Shown: positions 54,645 through 63,713, counted from the first letter of the stretch. The stretch is DNA of 64,000 bases from CAZHEV01 sp964531335 [NCBI: uncultured bacterium] (GCA_964531335.1 CAZHEV010000015.1:5897-69896); one strand, 5' to 3'. Translations and numbers: made by a program. The notes: generated by a model from the sequence alone, not told the origin.

Positions 54645-55535
54645 GTGACGGATCTTAAACATGTCATTTCTCCGCGTGAGGAGATGATTGCATACGAGAC
54701 ATTGTGGGCAATGCCAGGACAAAGCCCAAAGACCATTGCTGAACTCTTCAGACGATATGGCACATTGCCATCGAGACTCCTGGAGATTCTCTCTAGGGAG
54801 AGCTTGTTTCCAGATCTGGATCTCCGGGAGAAGGTCGCATTATACCTGGCTAACCACAATGGTTTCTCGGTTTGTGTGAATGGAGCGTTTGACTACCCCA
54901 ATCGACTACGAGAGGCGCGTTATCCAATAGAGCTTTTCTACTACCGTGGCTATATAGGATTTCTTGAGGCTCGCTGTATTTCAGTTGTGGGGACTCGAAA
55001 ATGCACGAGGGAAGGCCAACGCTGTGCACGCGACATATCCCGCGCGCTCGTTAAGGAAGGATTTACTGTCGTATCAGGTCTCGCAGCTGGAATCGATACT
55101 GCGGCAATGAAGGCAGCTATATCCGCGGGTGGGCACACCATTGGGGTAATAGGCACGCCACTGAACGCAGTATATCCTCCGGAGAACGAGGCCTTGCAAG
55201 AGGAAGTGGCGCAACACCACCTCCTGATCAGTCAGGTGCCTTTCTATCGCTATAGCCACGAGAGTTTCAAGGTCCGGCGACTGCATTTCCCCTACAGAAA
55301 TGAGACCATGGCTGCTCTTTCTGAGGCGACCGTCATTATCCAAGCATCGACTGGAAGTGGAACTCTGACACAAGCTCGAGCCTGTCTTCACCAACGTCGC
55401 AGACTCTTTATTCACGACCTGTGTTTCGAGAAGGCGGATGCAACTTGGCCAGCCTATTACATAAAACGCGGAGCTATTAGAATATCAAGCGCACAGGAAC
55501 TATTGAAGATACTGAAAGAACAGAGCCGTCTTTGA
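54645..55535 (+). CDS. DprA/Smf-like nucleotide-binding (SLOG-type) protein
   Basis: The 296-residue protein has a DprA-like Rossmann fold: CISVVGTRKCTREGQRCARD (111-130), VVSGLAAGIDTAAMKAAISA (142-161), GTPLNAVYPPEN (170-181), FPYRNETMAALSEATVIIQA (215-234) and SGTLTQARACLHQ. Canonical DprA loads RecA during transformation, but this copy sits in a lower-GC accessory patch with an overlapping-style partner. It lacks an obvious C-terminal winged helix, so it is more likely a specialised SLOG protein. The GTG follows AGGGAGGGGGG. The partner gene starts 1 base after the stop. Confidence 0.82.
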   Translation: MTDLKHVISPREEMIAYETLWAMPGQSPKTIAELFRRYGTLPSRLLEILSRESLFPDLDLREKVALYLANHNGFSVCVNGAFDYPNRLREARYPIELFYYRGYIGFLEARCISVVGTRKCTREGQRCARDISRALVKEGFTVVSGLAAGIDTAAMKAAISAGGHTIGVIGTPLNAVYPPENEALQEEVAQHHLLISQVPFYRYSHESFKVRRLHFPYRNETMAALSEATVIIQASTGSGTLTQARACLHQRRRLFIHDLCFEKADATWPAYYIKRGAIRISSAQELLKILKEQSRL

Positions 55536-55536
55536 T

Positions 55537-56145
55537 ATGTCCTTTTGGAAGAAGATTGATCTAGTGGAAGACTTTCCGGCGTTTTTGGAGCCTGATGACG
55601 CCTGCTACTATGCAAGGGAATATATTTCCGGAGCTGGTTGGCAGGCATCGGTAACGAATTCTCTCATCTTCAATCTGAAGAAGGATGTTTCCAGAAGGGG
55701 CACGCCGGAGTGGCGTCATAAGGAGAATGCTGCATACCAGTTCGCCAAAGAACTGAACTATGCATTGCCGGACAACGCGGCCGTCGCGTTCATTCCGACG
55801 TCAAAATGCGAATCAGACCCGCAACATGACCCTCGTTGGGCCATGGTCGCTGACCGTCTATTGAGGCAAAACGGGACCATCCACATTGAAGAGCCGATTA
55901 TCCGGTCAAAGAGCTATCGCGGATTGCACAGGGGTGACCCCCGCAACATCAGGTTGATTTCCCAAACACTCTCGTTTCGGGGGTTTAGTAATGAGCCTCC
56001 AGGTACTCTCATACTAATAGACGACATCATCACCCGCGGCACAAGCTTCACGGCCTGCAAGAATCTTATATTGGAACACCATGGGCAAATGCGCATTCTT
56101 GGGTGTTTTTGGGCACGCGTGATACGGCCTGACACGGGCCCATGA
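55537..56145 (+). CDS. ComF-like type I phosphoribosyltransferase
   Basis: The 202-residue protein has the PRPP-binding motif LILIDDIITRGTSFTACKNL (158-177; D162, D163 and the TRGTS loop 166-170), characteristic of ComFC-like phosphoribosyltransferases. ComFC's zinc finger is absent. AVAFIPTSKCESDPQHDPRW lies where the first phosphate/base region would be. It begins 1 base after the DprA-like gene, so the two form an operon. I infer nucleotide or nucleic-acid-end modification in a stress or defence role. Confidence 0.8.
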   Translation: MSFWKKIDLVEDFPAFLEPDDACYYAREYISGAGWQASVTNSLIFNLKKDVSRRGTPEWRHKENAAYQFAKELNYALPDNAAVAFIPTSKCESDPQHDPRWAMVADRLLRQNGTIHIEEPIIRSKSYRGLHRGDPRNIRLISQTLSFRGFSNEPPGTLILIDDIITRGTSFTACKNLILEHHGQMRILGCFWARVIRPDTGP

Positions 56146-56274
56146 CGCCATATACCACAGCTGTTCTACCCTATACGCCTAACGACCGGGTTGACCGGCG
56201 CCAACTTGGTTCAACCTTGTTCCTCTTTCCGACGCCCGGCTCTAGCGTCAGATGGAATGAGTGCTTAGGCATAT

Positions 56275-56769
56275 TTACCTATCCGATACTTCTCCAAATG
56301 CGTGCAACGTAGCGCCCTCAAGGATGTTGGCATTGGCTCTAAACTTACCGATAATCAACTCAGCAAACTTCCAGGGATCAAGTCTTATCTCTCGAGTCTG
56401 CCCATTGACTCGATGTATCTGAGGAATCGCGTTGAAATCTCCGCTCATGCTCCACTTATAGCTTATTCCATTCTCGACGTGCCTTCTTGGCATGCCCTGA
56501 TGTTGGATGCCATGACGGTATACCTTCCAGAAGCACTTGAAATCATGCACATCAAGTCCCATGTCCTCTGCCGCCCTGTGCTTGAATGACTCATCATCTC
56601 CCTGTTCCTCGTGAGTATTGGTCAAGGTGCGGTAGTATCGCTCGCAGAGGAATAGCGCGGCTGACAGCGCCAAGAATCCCCCATCCCCCTCGGGCAACTC
56701 TCTAAGCTTCTCTATTGGCTTGACAAACCAACCATCGAATCGTTCAGTCAAGGAAGCACCTGATTTCAC
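56275..56769 (-). CDS. HEPN-like domain protein
   Basis: The 164-residue helical protein contains a hydrophobic helix with an E-R pair (LALSAALFLCERYYRTLTN) and a later FWKVYRHGIQHQG segment. There R85 and H90 form an Rx4H motif, the pattern of HEPN ribonucleases. The remainder (FHQ-like HQGMPRRHVENG, KWSMSGDFNAIPQIHRVNG) is charged. The GTG at 56769 follows AGAGGAG. It converges on the DprA-like/phosphoribosyltransferase pair from 130 bases away. An RNase or toxin role is inference. Confidence 0.6.
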   Translation of the reverse strand: MKSGASLTERFDGWFVKPIEKLRELPEGDGGFLALSAALFLCERYYRTLTNTHEEQGDDESFKHRAAEDMGLDVHDFKCFWKVYRHGIQHQGMPRRHVENGISYKWSMSGDFNAIPQIHRVNGQTREIRLDPWKFAELIIGKFRANANILEGATLHAFGEVSDR

Positions 56770-56958
56770 GATATTCTCCTCTCGAGTCTTGTGGAGCTAT
56801 TTCTATGTGTGACGCTTGATACCAGCTGACTGCCCGCCTCCCACTGAGGTTATAACGCTGTGGTTAACAGGGGGACGAGGTGGCTTGCCGCCTGCGCCCC
56901 CCCACCTTGCAGGGGGCGTGAGACACCTGCTTCCCTCCACTCGATCCACTTGCCGGGC

Positions 56959-57894
56959 CTACCTCTTGTCAAAGGGCTCCATTGGCCCTCTCACTTTCCT
57001 CACCAGGCGGAGGATATCATCGATCCATACGCATCGCACCAAGCCCACGTTGTTCGCCACGAGCTCCCTCTCGAAGGTCAACTTCTTTGGATCGGGTTGT
57101 ATCAGGACGCCCCCCACCTCTTCGCCGACGTGCCCCGTGACCATGCCGACCAGATACGGTGCGTCCCACTTGGCTTCTCCAGGCGTGCGGCCAAAAATCG
57201 CTTTCGAGAACACGGGGCTGCCGCTATTTCCACCATACGACAGAGCGTCAACCAGGAACTCATAGGAGCCCGGTGATTGCCAAGCGACTGACCCGGAGCG
57301 AATCAGAGGCTCGAGCCGTGGGCCCACGCCGATGCCAAAAGGAAAACCTGTGAAGTACAGCTCATCGCCGAGCGAAATCTCGCGCCGTTTGCGAACAGCA
57401 CTGGCCGGTATGTTAACGATATCAGCAACCCGAGCAATAGATGCCTCTCCGTTGATCTGGAAGGTGCCGCCCATAGCCAGGACGAAGACCGCGATGTCCC
57501 TCTGGGTATCCGTAGCGAACGCCGCGGATCCTAGACTCGCCAGTATGACCTCGGTCCGCAGGGTACCGCCGACGATCTGCCAGGTTCGGCCCCCCACGGT
57601 TATCGAATCTGCTGCGCCCTTCGGGATGGTGCCAAGAAGGGACGTATCTGCATTGACTCGGACGAAGATCCGGTTTCTCTTAAGCAAATGCGCGCAGGTT
57701 ACTACGATGGGGGAATCCGGGCTGGCGTAGTTCCACAATAGGAAACCAGTTCCGTGAGGGACGATTGCGGCGCCGTCTTGTTTCTCAATGAGTACTGTGG
57801 CCCCTATAGACTGCTGGTCAAACCACTGCGCCGCAGCAACAGAGCTCATGAGGACGCTACCCGTCAAGACGACCACAACCTTGAAGAAGCTCAC
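56959..57894 (-). CDS. secreted trypsin-like serine protease
   Basis: The 311-residue protein has a signal peptide (SFFKVVVVLTGSVLMSSVAA, cleavage near AAAQ) and a chymotrypsin-fold domain. The triad is visible: H69 in VVTCAHLLK, D133 in QRDIAVFVLA and S224 in YGGNSGSPVF. No PDZ domain follows, so it is not a standard DegP. It could be periplasmic or exported. I choose the GTG at 57894 (AAAGGGCAAATC upstream) over earlier in-frame codons that would hide the signal peptide. It is followed on the same strand by nothing obvious, and a lipoprotein gene lies upstream. Confidence 0.82.
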   Translation of the reverse strand: MSFFKVVVVLTGSVLMSSVAAAQWFDQQSIGATVLIEKQDGAAIVPHGTGFLLWNYASPDSPIVVTCAHLLKRNRIFVRVNADTSLLGTIPKGAADSITVGGRTWQIVGGTLRTEVILASLGSAAFATDTQRDIAVFVLAMGGTFQINGEASIARVADIVNIPASAVRKRREISLGDELYFTGFPFGIGVGPRLEPLIRSGSVAWQSPGSYEFLVDALSYGGNSGSPVFSKAIFGRTPGEAKWDAPYLVGMVTGHVGEEVGGVLIQPDPKKLTFERELVANNVGLVRCVWIDDILRLVRKVRGPMEPFDKR

Positions 57895-58034
57895 GATTTG
57901 CCCTTTCGCACGGAAGCCCCTTGCTCTCCACGGAATGTGATAGGGCCTACCGTCAGGTCCACGCGTTGTTGAGCCATGATCAGGAGACTGTTTGTCAAGC
58001 GCCATCCCGCAGTCCTCCCTCGACAGTTCGGACC

Positions 58035-58727
58035 TCATCGCGCTTTCGTCTGGCTTCTGCCCGTCTGCTTCGGCGGTTTCGAGGGAACGCTCGACCCCGG
58101 AATGCGTGAGAGGACGGAGTACGCAAGTGTTGCTGCGAGGTCCTCGTAGGGGAGATTATACTCAAACTCGCCAGCCACGGAATTGGCCTGCCCAGCGATT
58201 TCCTGCATGACATCACCAGTCTCAAGATCCATAAGCAAGCAGTGTGCGGCTACATTTGCTGATTTGGACGTCGAGACACCGGAGAAAGCACTGTAGCTCG
58301 TTTGGCTTGTCTCGGAGAAGTCTTCGAGTGAACAGTACAGTGCGTACCGAACGCCAAGCGCCGAACTCAATTCACGGACTCTGTCCCGATTGAGGATCGA
58401 CGTGGTCCTATAGGCAGCTATCAATTCCTCATAGGCCGGTACCTTGCCGTGATGATTGAGAGAATCCATAGTGCTCTGCCAAGTGAGGGTCACACCCCCG
58501 GGAACGGCATTGGCAATTTGGGAATTGAGCAAATCGCCCAGGGGGCGCCTATATCCTTCCTGGCCTTGGCCAGCAGTGATTGGGAGCAGGGCCAAGCCAC
58601 CAGCTCGGAGCGACTCCGGCGAGAGTTCAGGGTTAAGATACTGCGTCTTGCTGAGGTCGCGGATGGTTGCCGCGCATCCCGACAGAATTGCAGCGACAAG
58701 CAACAGACAAAGAATCGTGAACCGCAT
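58035..58727 (-). CDS. predicted lipoprotein of unknown function
   Basis: This 230-residue protein starts MRFTILCLLLVAAILSGCAA with lipobox LSGC, so it should be lipid-anchored. The body (SLRAGGLALLPITAGQGQEG, NRDRVRELSSALGVRYALYC, VAAHCLLMDLETGDVMQEIA) resembles periplasmic/outer-membrane lipoproteins of the CsgG- or LPP-type nucleotide-independent families, but I cannot assign one. ATG 58727 follows AAGGAAGGG. It is 140 bases ahead of the protease start, on the same strand, and they may be co-transcribed. Confidence 0.7.
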   Translation of the reverse strand: MRFTILCLLLVAAILSGCAATIRDLSKTQYLNPELSPESLRAGGLALLPITAGQGQEGYRRPLGDLLNSQIANAVPGGVTLTWQSTMDSLNHHGKVPAYEELIAAYRTTSILNRDRVRELSSALGVRYALYCSLEDFSETSQTSYSAFSGVSTSKSANVAAHCLLMDLETGDVMQEIAGQANSVAGEFEYNLPYEDLAATLAYSVLSRIPGSSVPSKPPKQTGRSQTKAR

Positions 58728-59359
58728 TGCGAATCCCTCCTTCCTTCTTTGAACTTCACACCCCCTTTGCATCGCGAGCCGCTTTATGACTTGGTCCCAT
58801 CTATGGCCTAGCCCTTTCCAGGCGGTCATCCTTGAGCGGCGATCTGGCCAATGTGATATTCAAAGCCGGATTCCATTTAACTAGCACGGTTTAAAGCAGT
58901 TGTCAATGCCTTTCATGGCCAATTGTCCCCATCCTAGGTCCTCACACCCCCCTTGTCCTCCTAAGGAATGAGCTGTCAAGCAAACACTCCCCCGCATACC
59001 CGCATGCGTTGTTTCCAGCGGGCGGCACAACGACAGGGTGCAGGTTCCCCGCGCCTTCTGGCCGGGCACGCGAGCTCGATCCCAGCCGATCGGTCGGCAA
59101 CGTCTCCGTCCTCCTGCCCCAGGTCCTCCGCCCGAATGGGAAGCCAACCTCACCCGTCGATCGATGCGGGTACCATCCTCCTAACTGGGCCTCTCCGGGC
59201 CATCGCTTCGTTCGGTACTCCGAGGGAGCATAGCCTTTGGATGGGATCTCCCTCTCGCGTCGAGGGGACCAAGGACAAAGTGGATGCTCTCCCTCGAACC
59301 TCGCTCGGGCTTGAGTGCTTCGACCCTGACAGATCGGACGGCGTCACCAGCGCCGTCAC
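58728..59359. other. gap holding the downstream flank of the IS110-type transposase gene
   Basis: The 632 bases contain no recognisable gene. Bases 58840-58925 are AT-rich and may hold the lipoprotein promoter; from about 58960 composition is GC-rich and probably belongs to the mobile element's non-coding end. I could not place the element boundary; IS110-type elements generally lack obvious terminal inverted repeats. Confidence 0.4.
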
Positions 59360-60412
59360 CTACGCCGTCTGCTTCCGACATTGCCTCTTCGCGTCGTACA
59401 CCTCCTTGTGCTTCCACATCGACAGCACGGCCGCCGCGATGCGCCTCGCCAGTGTCAACTTGGCGAGGTTGGGCTTGATCCCGGCCTCCAACATTCGGTG
59501 ATAGTCCTGGCACAACGGATGATCGGGCATCCCCTGGATCACCGTCAGCGCCGCTCCCTTGAACACCGTCTTGAGCAGCGGATTTCGATTCCGGTTCAGC
59601 CCCCGGGTCTGGATAGTCTGGGCCCGCACCCATCGACCACCCTGCCGGACCCAGTCGGCCGAGGACCGTGTGACGACCGCCAGGCCGCAATAGCTCCAGA
59701 ACTGACGCGCGGTGCGGAACCGGTCCGGCGTGACCACGATCGCCACCACTTGGGCCGTCCGGATCCACCCCATCCCCGGTGCCGTCGCCAGCAGCTTCAC
59801 CACCGCCTGCTTTTTCGCCTCTTCCCGCAGCCACCTCTCCGCTTCGCCTCGAGCCTCCTCCACCGCATCCAGGTAACTGCCCAGCATCGCCGCCAGCCGA
59901 CGCTGCGTTTCCGGTAGCGTGCGCTCCCACTCCCCGCGCCGCTCGGGGCGGTAGACCTGCGCGTCCACGCGGACCCCGCGGGCCCGATACAGAGCCTTGA
60001 TCCGGTTCTTCACCCGGACCTGATCCCCCGTCAGCATCACGTACCCACGCACCGCATCGCGAAGCCCGCTCATCCGACGTGGAGCCTTGTAGATCAAGGT
60101 TTGGAGCGAACCCTTCCGCAGCTCCTCCGCCAGCGCCCAGGCGTCCCGAAGATCGTCCTTCGCTCCCTTCCGCTTGGCCGGAAAGGTGACAACGACGTCG
60201 TCCGCATGCGGCCGGAGCAGCTCGTACAACCACGCACTCTGCGCGCCCTCCTCGATGCAGACGTGCCGTCGTCCGGGGATTCCCCGAATCGCATCCACCA
60301 ACGCGCGGCCGTTCGTCTCCACGACGCGTGAAGTCAGACGTCTGCCTGAAGGGCCTACGACAGCGAAGGTGCAGCTCTCCATGTGCACGTCCAATCCGAT
60401 ATACCTGTCCAT
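59360..60412 (-). CDS. IS110-family transposase
   Basis: The 350-residue DEDD transposase has an N-terminal RuvC-like domain (DRYIGLDVHMESCTFAVV with D8, RHVCIEEGAQSAWLYELL, KGAKDDLRDAWALAEELR). The C-terminal Tnp domain is marked by LLATAPGMGWIRTAQVVAIV, SYCGLAVVTRSSADW and LLKTVFKGAALTVIQGM; serines in TRSSADW are candidates for the conserved nucleophile. IS110 elements move through a Holliday-like intermediate guided by an element-encoded RNA. The ATG at 60412 starts the conserved part. The gene looks intact. Confidence 0.93.
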   Translation of the reverse strand: MDRYIGLDVHMESCTFAVVGPSGRRLTSRVVETNGRALVDAIRGIPGRRHVCIEEGAQSAWLYELLRPHADDVVVTFPAKRKGAKDDLRDAWALAEELRKGSLQTLIYKAPRRMSGLRDAVRGYVMLTGDQVRVKNRIKALYRARGVRVDAQVYRPERRGEWERTLPETQRRLAAMLGSYLDAVEEARGEAERWLREEAKKQAVVKLLATAPGMGWIRTAQVVAIVVTPDRFRTARQFWSYCGLAVVTRSSADWVRQGGRWVRAQTIQTRGLNRNRNPLLKTVFKGAALTVIQGMPDHPLCQDYHRMLEAGIKPNLAKLTLARRIAAAVLSMWKHKEVYDAKRQCRKQTA

Positions 60413-60624
60413 GGCGGTCCTCCTCTGTAGGCAGTCGGTTCGCCTGACTAGCCTCCATCTCAGAGGAAGGCACCGCCACACTCCTTTCTGCCCCCGCTCC
60501 CAACCCGCCCAAGCCGCGGACTGTCCGGTCAGCTGCCATTCCCACGATGCCTTTGGAGGCGGTATGGCCCCGGCCGCGATTCGGCCTGCGGGCCTAGCCG
60601 TGTGCCCAATCCAAGGAGAAGCCG
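60413..60624 (-). ncRNA. candidate bridge-RNA region upstream of the IS110 transposase
   Basis: This 212-base segment between the transposase start and the next gene has no convincing reading frame. In the IS110 group, a bridge RNA that pairs with donor and target DNA is transcribed from the non-coding end upstream of the transposase gene. The segment is GC-rich with several short complementary stretches. I did not identify the guide loops or the element end, so this is inference from position. Confidence 0.4.
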
Positions 60625-60927
60625 ATGTTCCGACAGGATGCGCTCGCAAGAGGGCGCTATAAGCGAGCTCCCTACCGTTGGCGGACTGAATTCGGCCGAT
60701 GGGTCAAGGACTTCGGTGTCCCACACATCGTGGCCGCGCTCGGCCGCGATCCCGACCTGCGCGTTACCAACCAGGCTGTCTACGAGTGGCTCCAAGGTCA
60801 CGCGCCCCGGCCGACCAGAGCAATGGCGCTGGTCGAGATGTCCGGCGGGCGGCTCACGCTCGAGGCGATATACGAACATGGACGCCAGATACGGAGCCGC
60901 GAATCAATGGGGCCACAAGAACGATGA
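60625..60927 (+). CDS. small helix-turn-helix protein, phage-like
   Basis: This 100-residue protein has a helix-turn-helix in YdaS/Cro style (HIVAALGRDPDLRVTNQAVY, EWLQGHAPRPTRAMALVEMS). It may regulate the phage genes that follow. A good AAGGAG stands ahead of the ATG, and the stop overlaps the next gene as ATGA. Confidence 0.65.
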   Translation: MFRQDALARGRYKRAPYRWRTEFGRWVKDFGVPHIVAALGRDPDLRVTNQAVYEWLQGHAPRPTRAMALVEMSGGRLTLEAIYEHGRQIRSRESMGPQER

Positions 60928-61589
60928 AGATAAATCTCCAGGTCCATAACGCCTCCCTGGTGCTCCGCCTCAAGAACGGCCAACGCCGGCTCGCGTACGC
61001 CGTCGTGAACGCGATCAACAACACGGCGAAGCGAATTCAGAAAGCCGAGCGCCGGCGCGTCGAAGAGGAGTTCACGGTCCGTAAGACACAGTTCATGCGC
61101 CGCGAGGCGGCCATCATCAAGCCCTTCGCCTCGGTCAAGCAGGGCAGGTCGTTCGCTGAGATCTCCGTTGGGAAGAAGCCGCGCCTGCTCCTGTCGCTAT
61201 TCGAACGGGGAGCTACACGCAAGCCTGCAACGTCGGGGGCGAGGCGAGTCGCAGAACCCGTGGTCGGTGGGCCGGCGCGTCCGCAATTCAGACTTCCGGT
61301 GACGCCCGAGTTTAAGTTGAGGCGACTACGTTTTGATCGTACCTCAACCGGAAAGCGGCGGGCAGGAGTCACGCAGACTAAGACCTATCTCATTCCTGGC
61401 GTCGGAATCTTTCAGCGGCTCGGTGCTGAAGCGGCGCGCGCGGTTTACATCTTCACGAGCGGCAAGAAGCTTAAGCCGCGCTTGCGGTTTGTCAAGACCG
61501 CCGAGCGGGTCGCACAGAAGTGGTTTCGAGAGGAGTTGGAGCGCGAGGTCGTCAATGCGATCGCGAGAGCTCGAGGGAGAGGTCTGTGA
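60924..61589 (+). CDS. phage tail-like protein (possible minor tail protein Z type)
   Basis: The 221-residue basic protein begins KINLQVHNASLVLRLKNGQR. The segment AVVNAINNTAKRIQKAERRR is typical of prophage minor tail protein Z, followed by charged repeats (RGATRKPATSGARRVAEPVV). Its function in virion assembly is inference. The ATG overlaps the preceding gene; the methyltransferase gene starts 82 bases later. Confidence 0.5.
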   Translation: MKINLQVHNASLVLRLKNGQRRLAYAVVNAINNTAKRIQKAERRRVEEEFTVRKTQFMRREAAIIKPFASVKQGRSFAEISVGKKPRLLLSLFERGATRKPATSGARRVAEPVVGGPARPQFRLPVTPEFKLRRLRFDRTSTGKRRAGVTQTKTYLIPGVGIFQRLGAEAARAVYIFTSGKKLKPRLRFVKTAERVAQKWFREELEREVVNAIARARGRGL

Positions 61590-61671
61590 GCTATCACGCA
61601 TGCACTTTAGTTACTTTGGGGGCGAGGCCCGCGGGTGCCGGCGACCGCGATTCTTCAAGCGTAGGAGAGAA

Positions 61672-63147
61672 ATGAAACAAGTTACCACTAAGGTTACCAC
61701 CAGGAGTTCGCGGAGAGCAGCGAAGCCTTCCGGCAAGCAGGCGAAAAGGCGCACCACGAGGGCCAAATCTCCGCCTGATCCGGCGACCGATTCGCGCGTC
61801 AAATTGCCCGGCAAGCTCGAACACTGGCCTATAGACCGCCTCCGTCCCTACGAGCGAAACCCCCGAACGCACAGCGCCGAGCAGATCACCAAGATCGCGG
61901 CAAGCCTGCTCGAGTTCGGGTGGACGAACCCCATACTCGTGGACGGCGAGGCGGGGATCATAGCGGGCCATGGACGGCTGCTGGCGGCCCGCGAGCTTGC
62001 GATGACGACCGTCCCGGTGATCGAGCTCACCCACCTAACCGAGGCACAAAAGCGAGCGTATCTAATTGCGGATAATAGACTTGCGCTCGATGCCGGCTGG
62101 GACGAGGACCTCCTGGCCGAGGAGCTCAAGGCACTGGAAGGCCTCGACTTCAACCTTGCACTTACCGGCTTCGACCTGAACGAGCTGAACACTCTCCTCG
62201 AGGACGAGACCACCGAGGAAGTTGAGGCGCCGGAACCGCCCGAGGATCCCGTAACGCGCCCTGGCGACCTTTGGGTTCTGGGCGAGCATCGGCTCCTCTG
62301 CGGGGATTCCTCCGACCATGCAGCGGTAGATCGACTCCTCGACGGCGCCAAGATCCATCTGGTCAACACCGACCCTCCATATAATGTGAAGGTCGAGCCC
62401 CGCTCCAATAACGCGATCGCCGCAGGGCTTTCCTCCTTCTCCGGCTTGAAGCATCATCAGCGCTTCGATCTCGAGCGACACAAGGCGAAGGCAACCGGCA
62501 AGGGCAAGATGCGCCCAAAGGACCGACCCCTGGCCAACGACTTCGTTTCGGACGAAGCCTTTGATGAGATGCTCTTGGCATGGTTCGGCAATATCGCCCG
62601 CGTTCTCCTCCCCGGCCGCTCGTTCTACATCTGGGGCGGATTCTCGAACCTCGCCAATTACCCCCGCGCCTTGGCCGCGTGCGGCCTCTACTTCAGCCAG
62701 TCGATCATTTGGGACAAGCAGCACCCCGTCCTCACCCGCAAGGATTTTATGACTGCACACGAACAAGCATTCTATGGATGGAAGGAAGGCGCAGCGCACC
62801 AGTTCTTCGGCCCCGCAAACGTGCCGGATCTGTGGGCGGTCAAGAAGGTCACGCCGCAACAAATGCAGCATCTAACTGAAAAGCCCGTGGAGCTGGCGCG
62901 GCGTGCCATCCAGTACTCCTCAAGACCAAAGGAGAACGTGCTCGATCTCTTCGGCGGGAGCGGTAGCACGCTCATCGCTGCTCAAGAGACCGGCAGGCGC
63001 TGCTTCATGATGGAGCTCGACCCCGCGTACTGCGACGTCATTATCGAACGCTGGCAAACGGCGACCGGCGAGAAGGCGGTGATGGAGGAGGACGGGACCA
63101 CCTTTGAGGAGGTTGCCGCGGCCCGCGGGACCGCTCGGGATGAGTAG
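61672..63147 (+). CDS. ParB-nuclease-like / DNA methyltransferase fusion
   Basis: This 491-residue phage-type protein has a lysine/arginine-rich start and a ParB/Srx-like domain (LRPYERNPRTHSAEQITKIA, then GIIAGHGRLLAARELAMTTV). A beta-class N6-adenine/N4-cytosine methyltransferase follows, with catalytic NTDPPYNVK (DPPY at about 234-237) ahead of SAM-binding DLFGGSGSTLIAAQETG (about 425). ATG 61672 follows GTAGGAGAGAA; longer in-frame upstream codons overlap the tail gene. It probably protects phage DNA or marks packaging DNA. Confidence 0.9.
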   Translation: MKQVTTKVTTRSSRRAAKPSGKQAKRRTTRAKSPPDPATDSRVKLPGKLEHWPIDRLRPYERNPRTHSAEQITKIAASLLEFGWTNPILVDGEAGIIAGHGRLLAARELAMTTVPVIELTHLTEAQKRAYLIADNRLALDAGWDEDLLAEELKALEGLDFNLALTGFDLNELNTLLEDETTEEVEAPEPPEDPVTRPGDLWVLGEHRLLCGDSSDHAAVDRLLDGAKIHLVNTDPPYNVKVEPRSNNAIAAGLSSFSGLKHHQRFDLERHKAKATGKGKMRPKDRPLANDFVSDEAFDEMLLAWFGNIARVLLPGRSFYIWGGFSNLANYPRALAACGLYFSQSIIWDKQHPVLTRKDFMTAHEQAFYGWKEGAAHQFFGPANVPDLWAVKKVTPQQMQHLTEKPVELARRAIQYSSRPKENVLDLFGGSGSTLIAAQETGRRCFMMELDPAYCDVIIERWQTATGEKAVMEEDGTTFEEVAAARGTARDE

Positions 63148-63149
63148 GT

Positions 63150-63713
63150 TTGGCCAGAGGGCGAAAGAAGGAACTCGTCTCACTGCGCGAGTATGCCCGA
63201 CGCCGAGGGATCTCGCACGTCGCCGTCCACAAAGCCATCAAGGCCGGGCGGATCTCGACCGTCGACGGAAAGATCGATCCCGCACAGGCCGACCGCGAAT
63301 GGATCGAGAACACCGATCAAAGCAAGCCGCGAAACAGAGTCACGGGCAAGCCAAAGCAAGCGCGCCGTGCTGGAGAACCGTCGGAGCCGATGGACCTCGG
63401 CGGTTCCGAAGATGCCCAAGGCGGAAACGGCACCGCGACCGGCTATGCCAAGGCACGCGCGGCCCGCGAACTCTACCAGGCGCAGCTAGCCAAGCTGGAG
63501 CTCGACCGCCAGCGCGGCGTCCTCATTCGCGCCGATGAGGTTCGAGTCGGCGCCTTCAACATGGCCCGCAAAGCACGCGACCAGCTGATCGCTCTTCCCG
63601 AACGCGTCGCCGCCGTCCTCGCTGCGACCGATGACGCAGCAGAAGTCCAGCGCATCCTCGAAGAAGAGATCGAACGGATCTGCCAGGAGATAGCGGATGC
63701 TGAACGGCCGTGA
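63150..63713 (+). CDS. phage terminase small subunit-like protein
   Basis: The 187-residue protein has an N-terminal helix-turn-helix (VSLREYARRRGISHVAVHKA), a flexible linker and a C-terminal coiled coil (AQLAKLELDRQRGVLIRADE, RILEEEIERICQEIADAERP). This is the Nu1/terminase small-subunit layout that recognises packaging sites. The TTG start lies 2 bases after the methyltransferase stop. Its end overlaps the large subunit by 16 bases. Confidence 0.8.
   Translation: MARGRKKELVSLREYARRRGISHVAVHKAIKAGRISTVDGKIDPAQADREWIENTDQSKPRNRVTGKPKQARRAGEPSEPMDLGGSEDAQGGNGTATGYAKARAARELYQAQLAKLELDRQRGVLIRADEVRVGAFNMARKARDQLIALPERVAAVLAATDDAAEVQRILEEEIERICQEIADAERP

Noticed and set aside
59181-60545. 454-codon minus-strand frame over the IS110 region
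   Set aside because: It is the shifted frame of the transposase gene; its sequence is Gly/Arg/Ala-rich and unrecognisable.
61333-61671. N-terminal extension of the ParB-methyltransferase fusion
   Set aside because: It overlaps the tail-like gene in another frame; GTAGGAGAG before ATG 61672 marks the true start.
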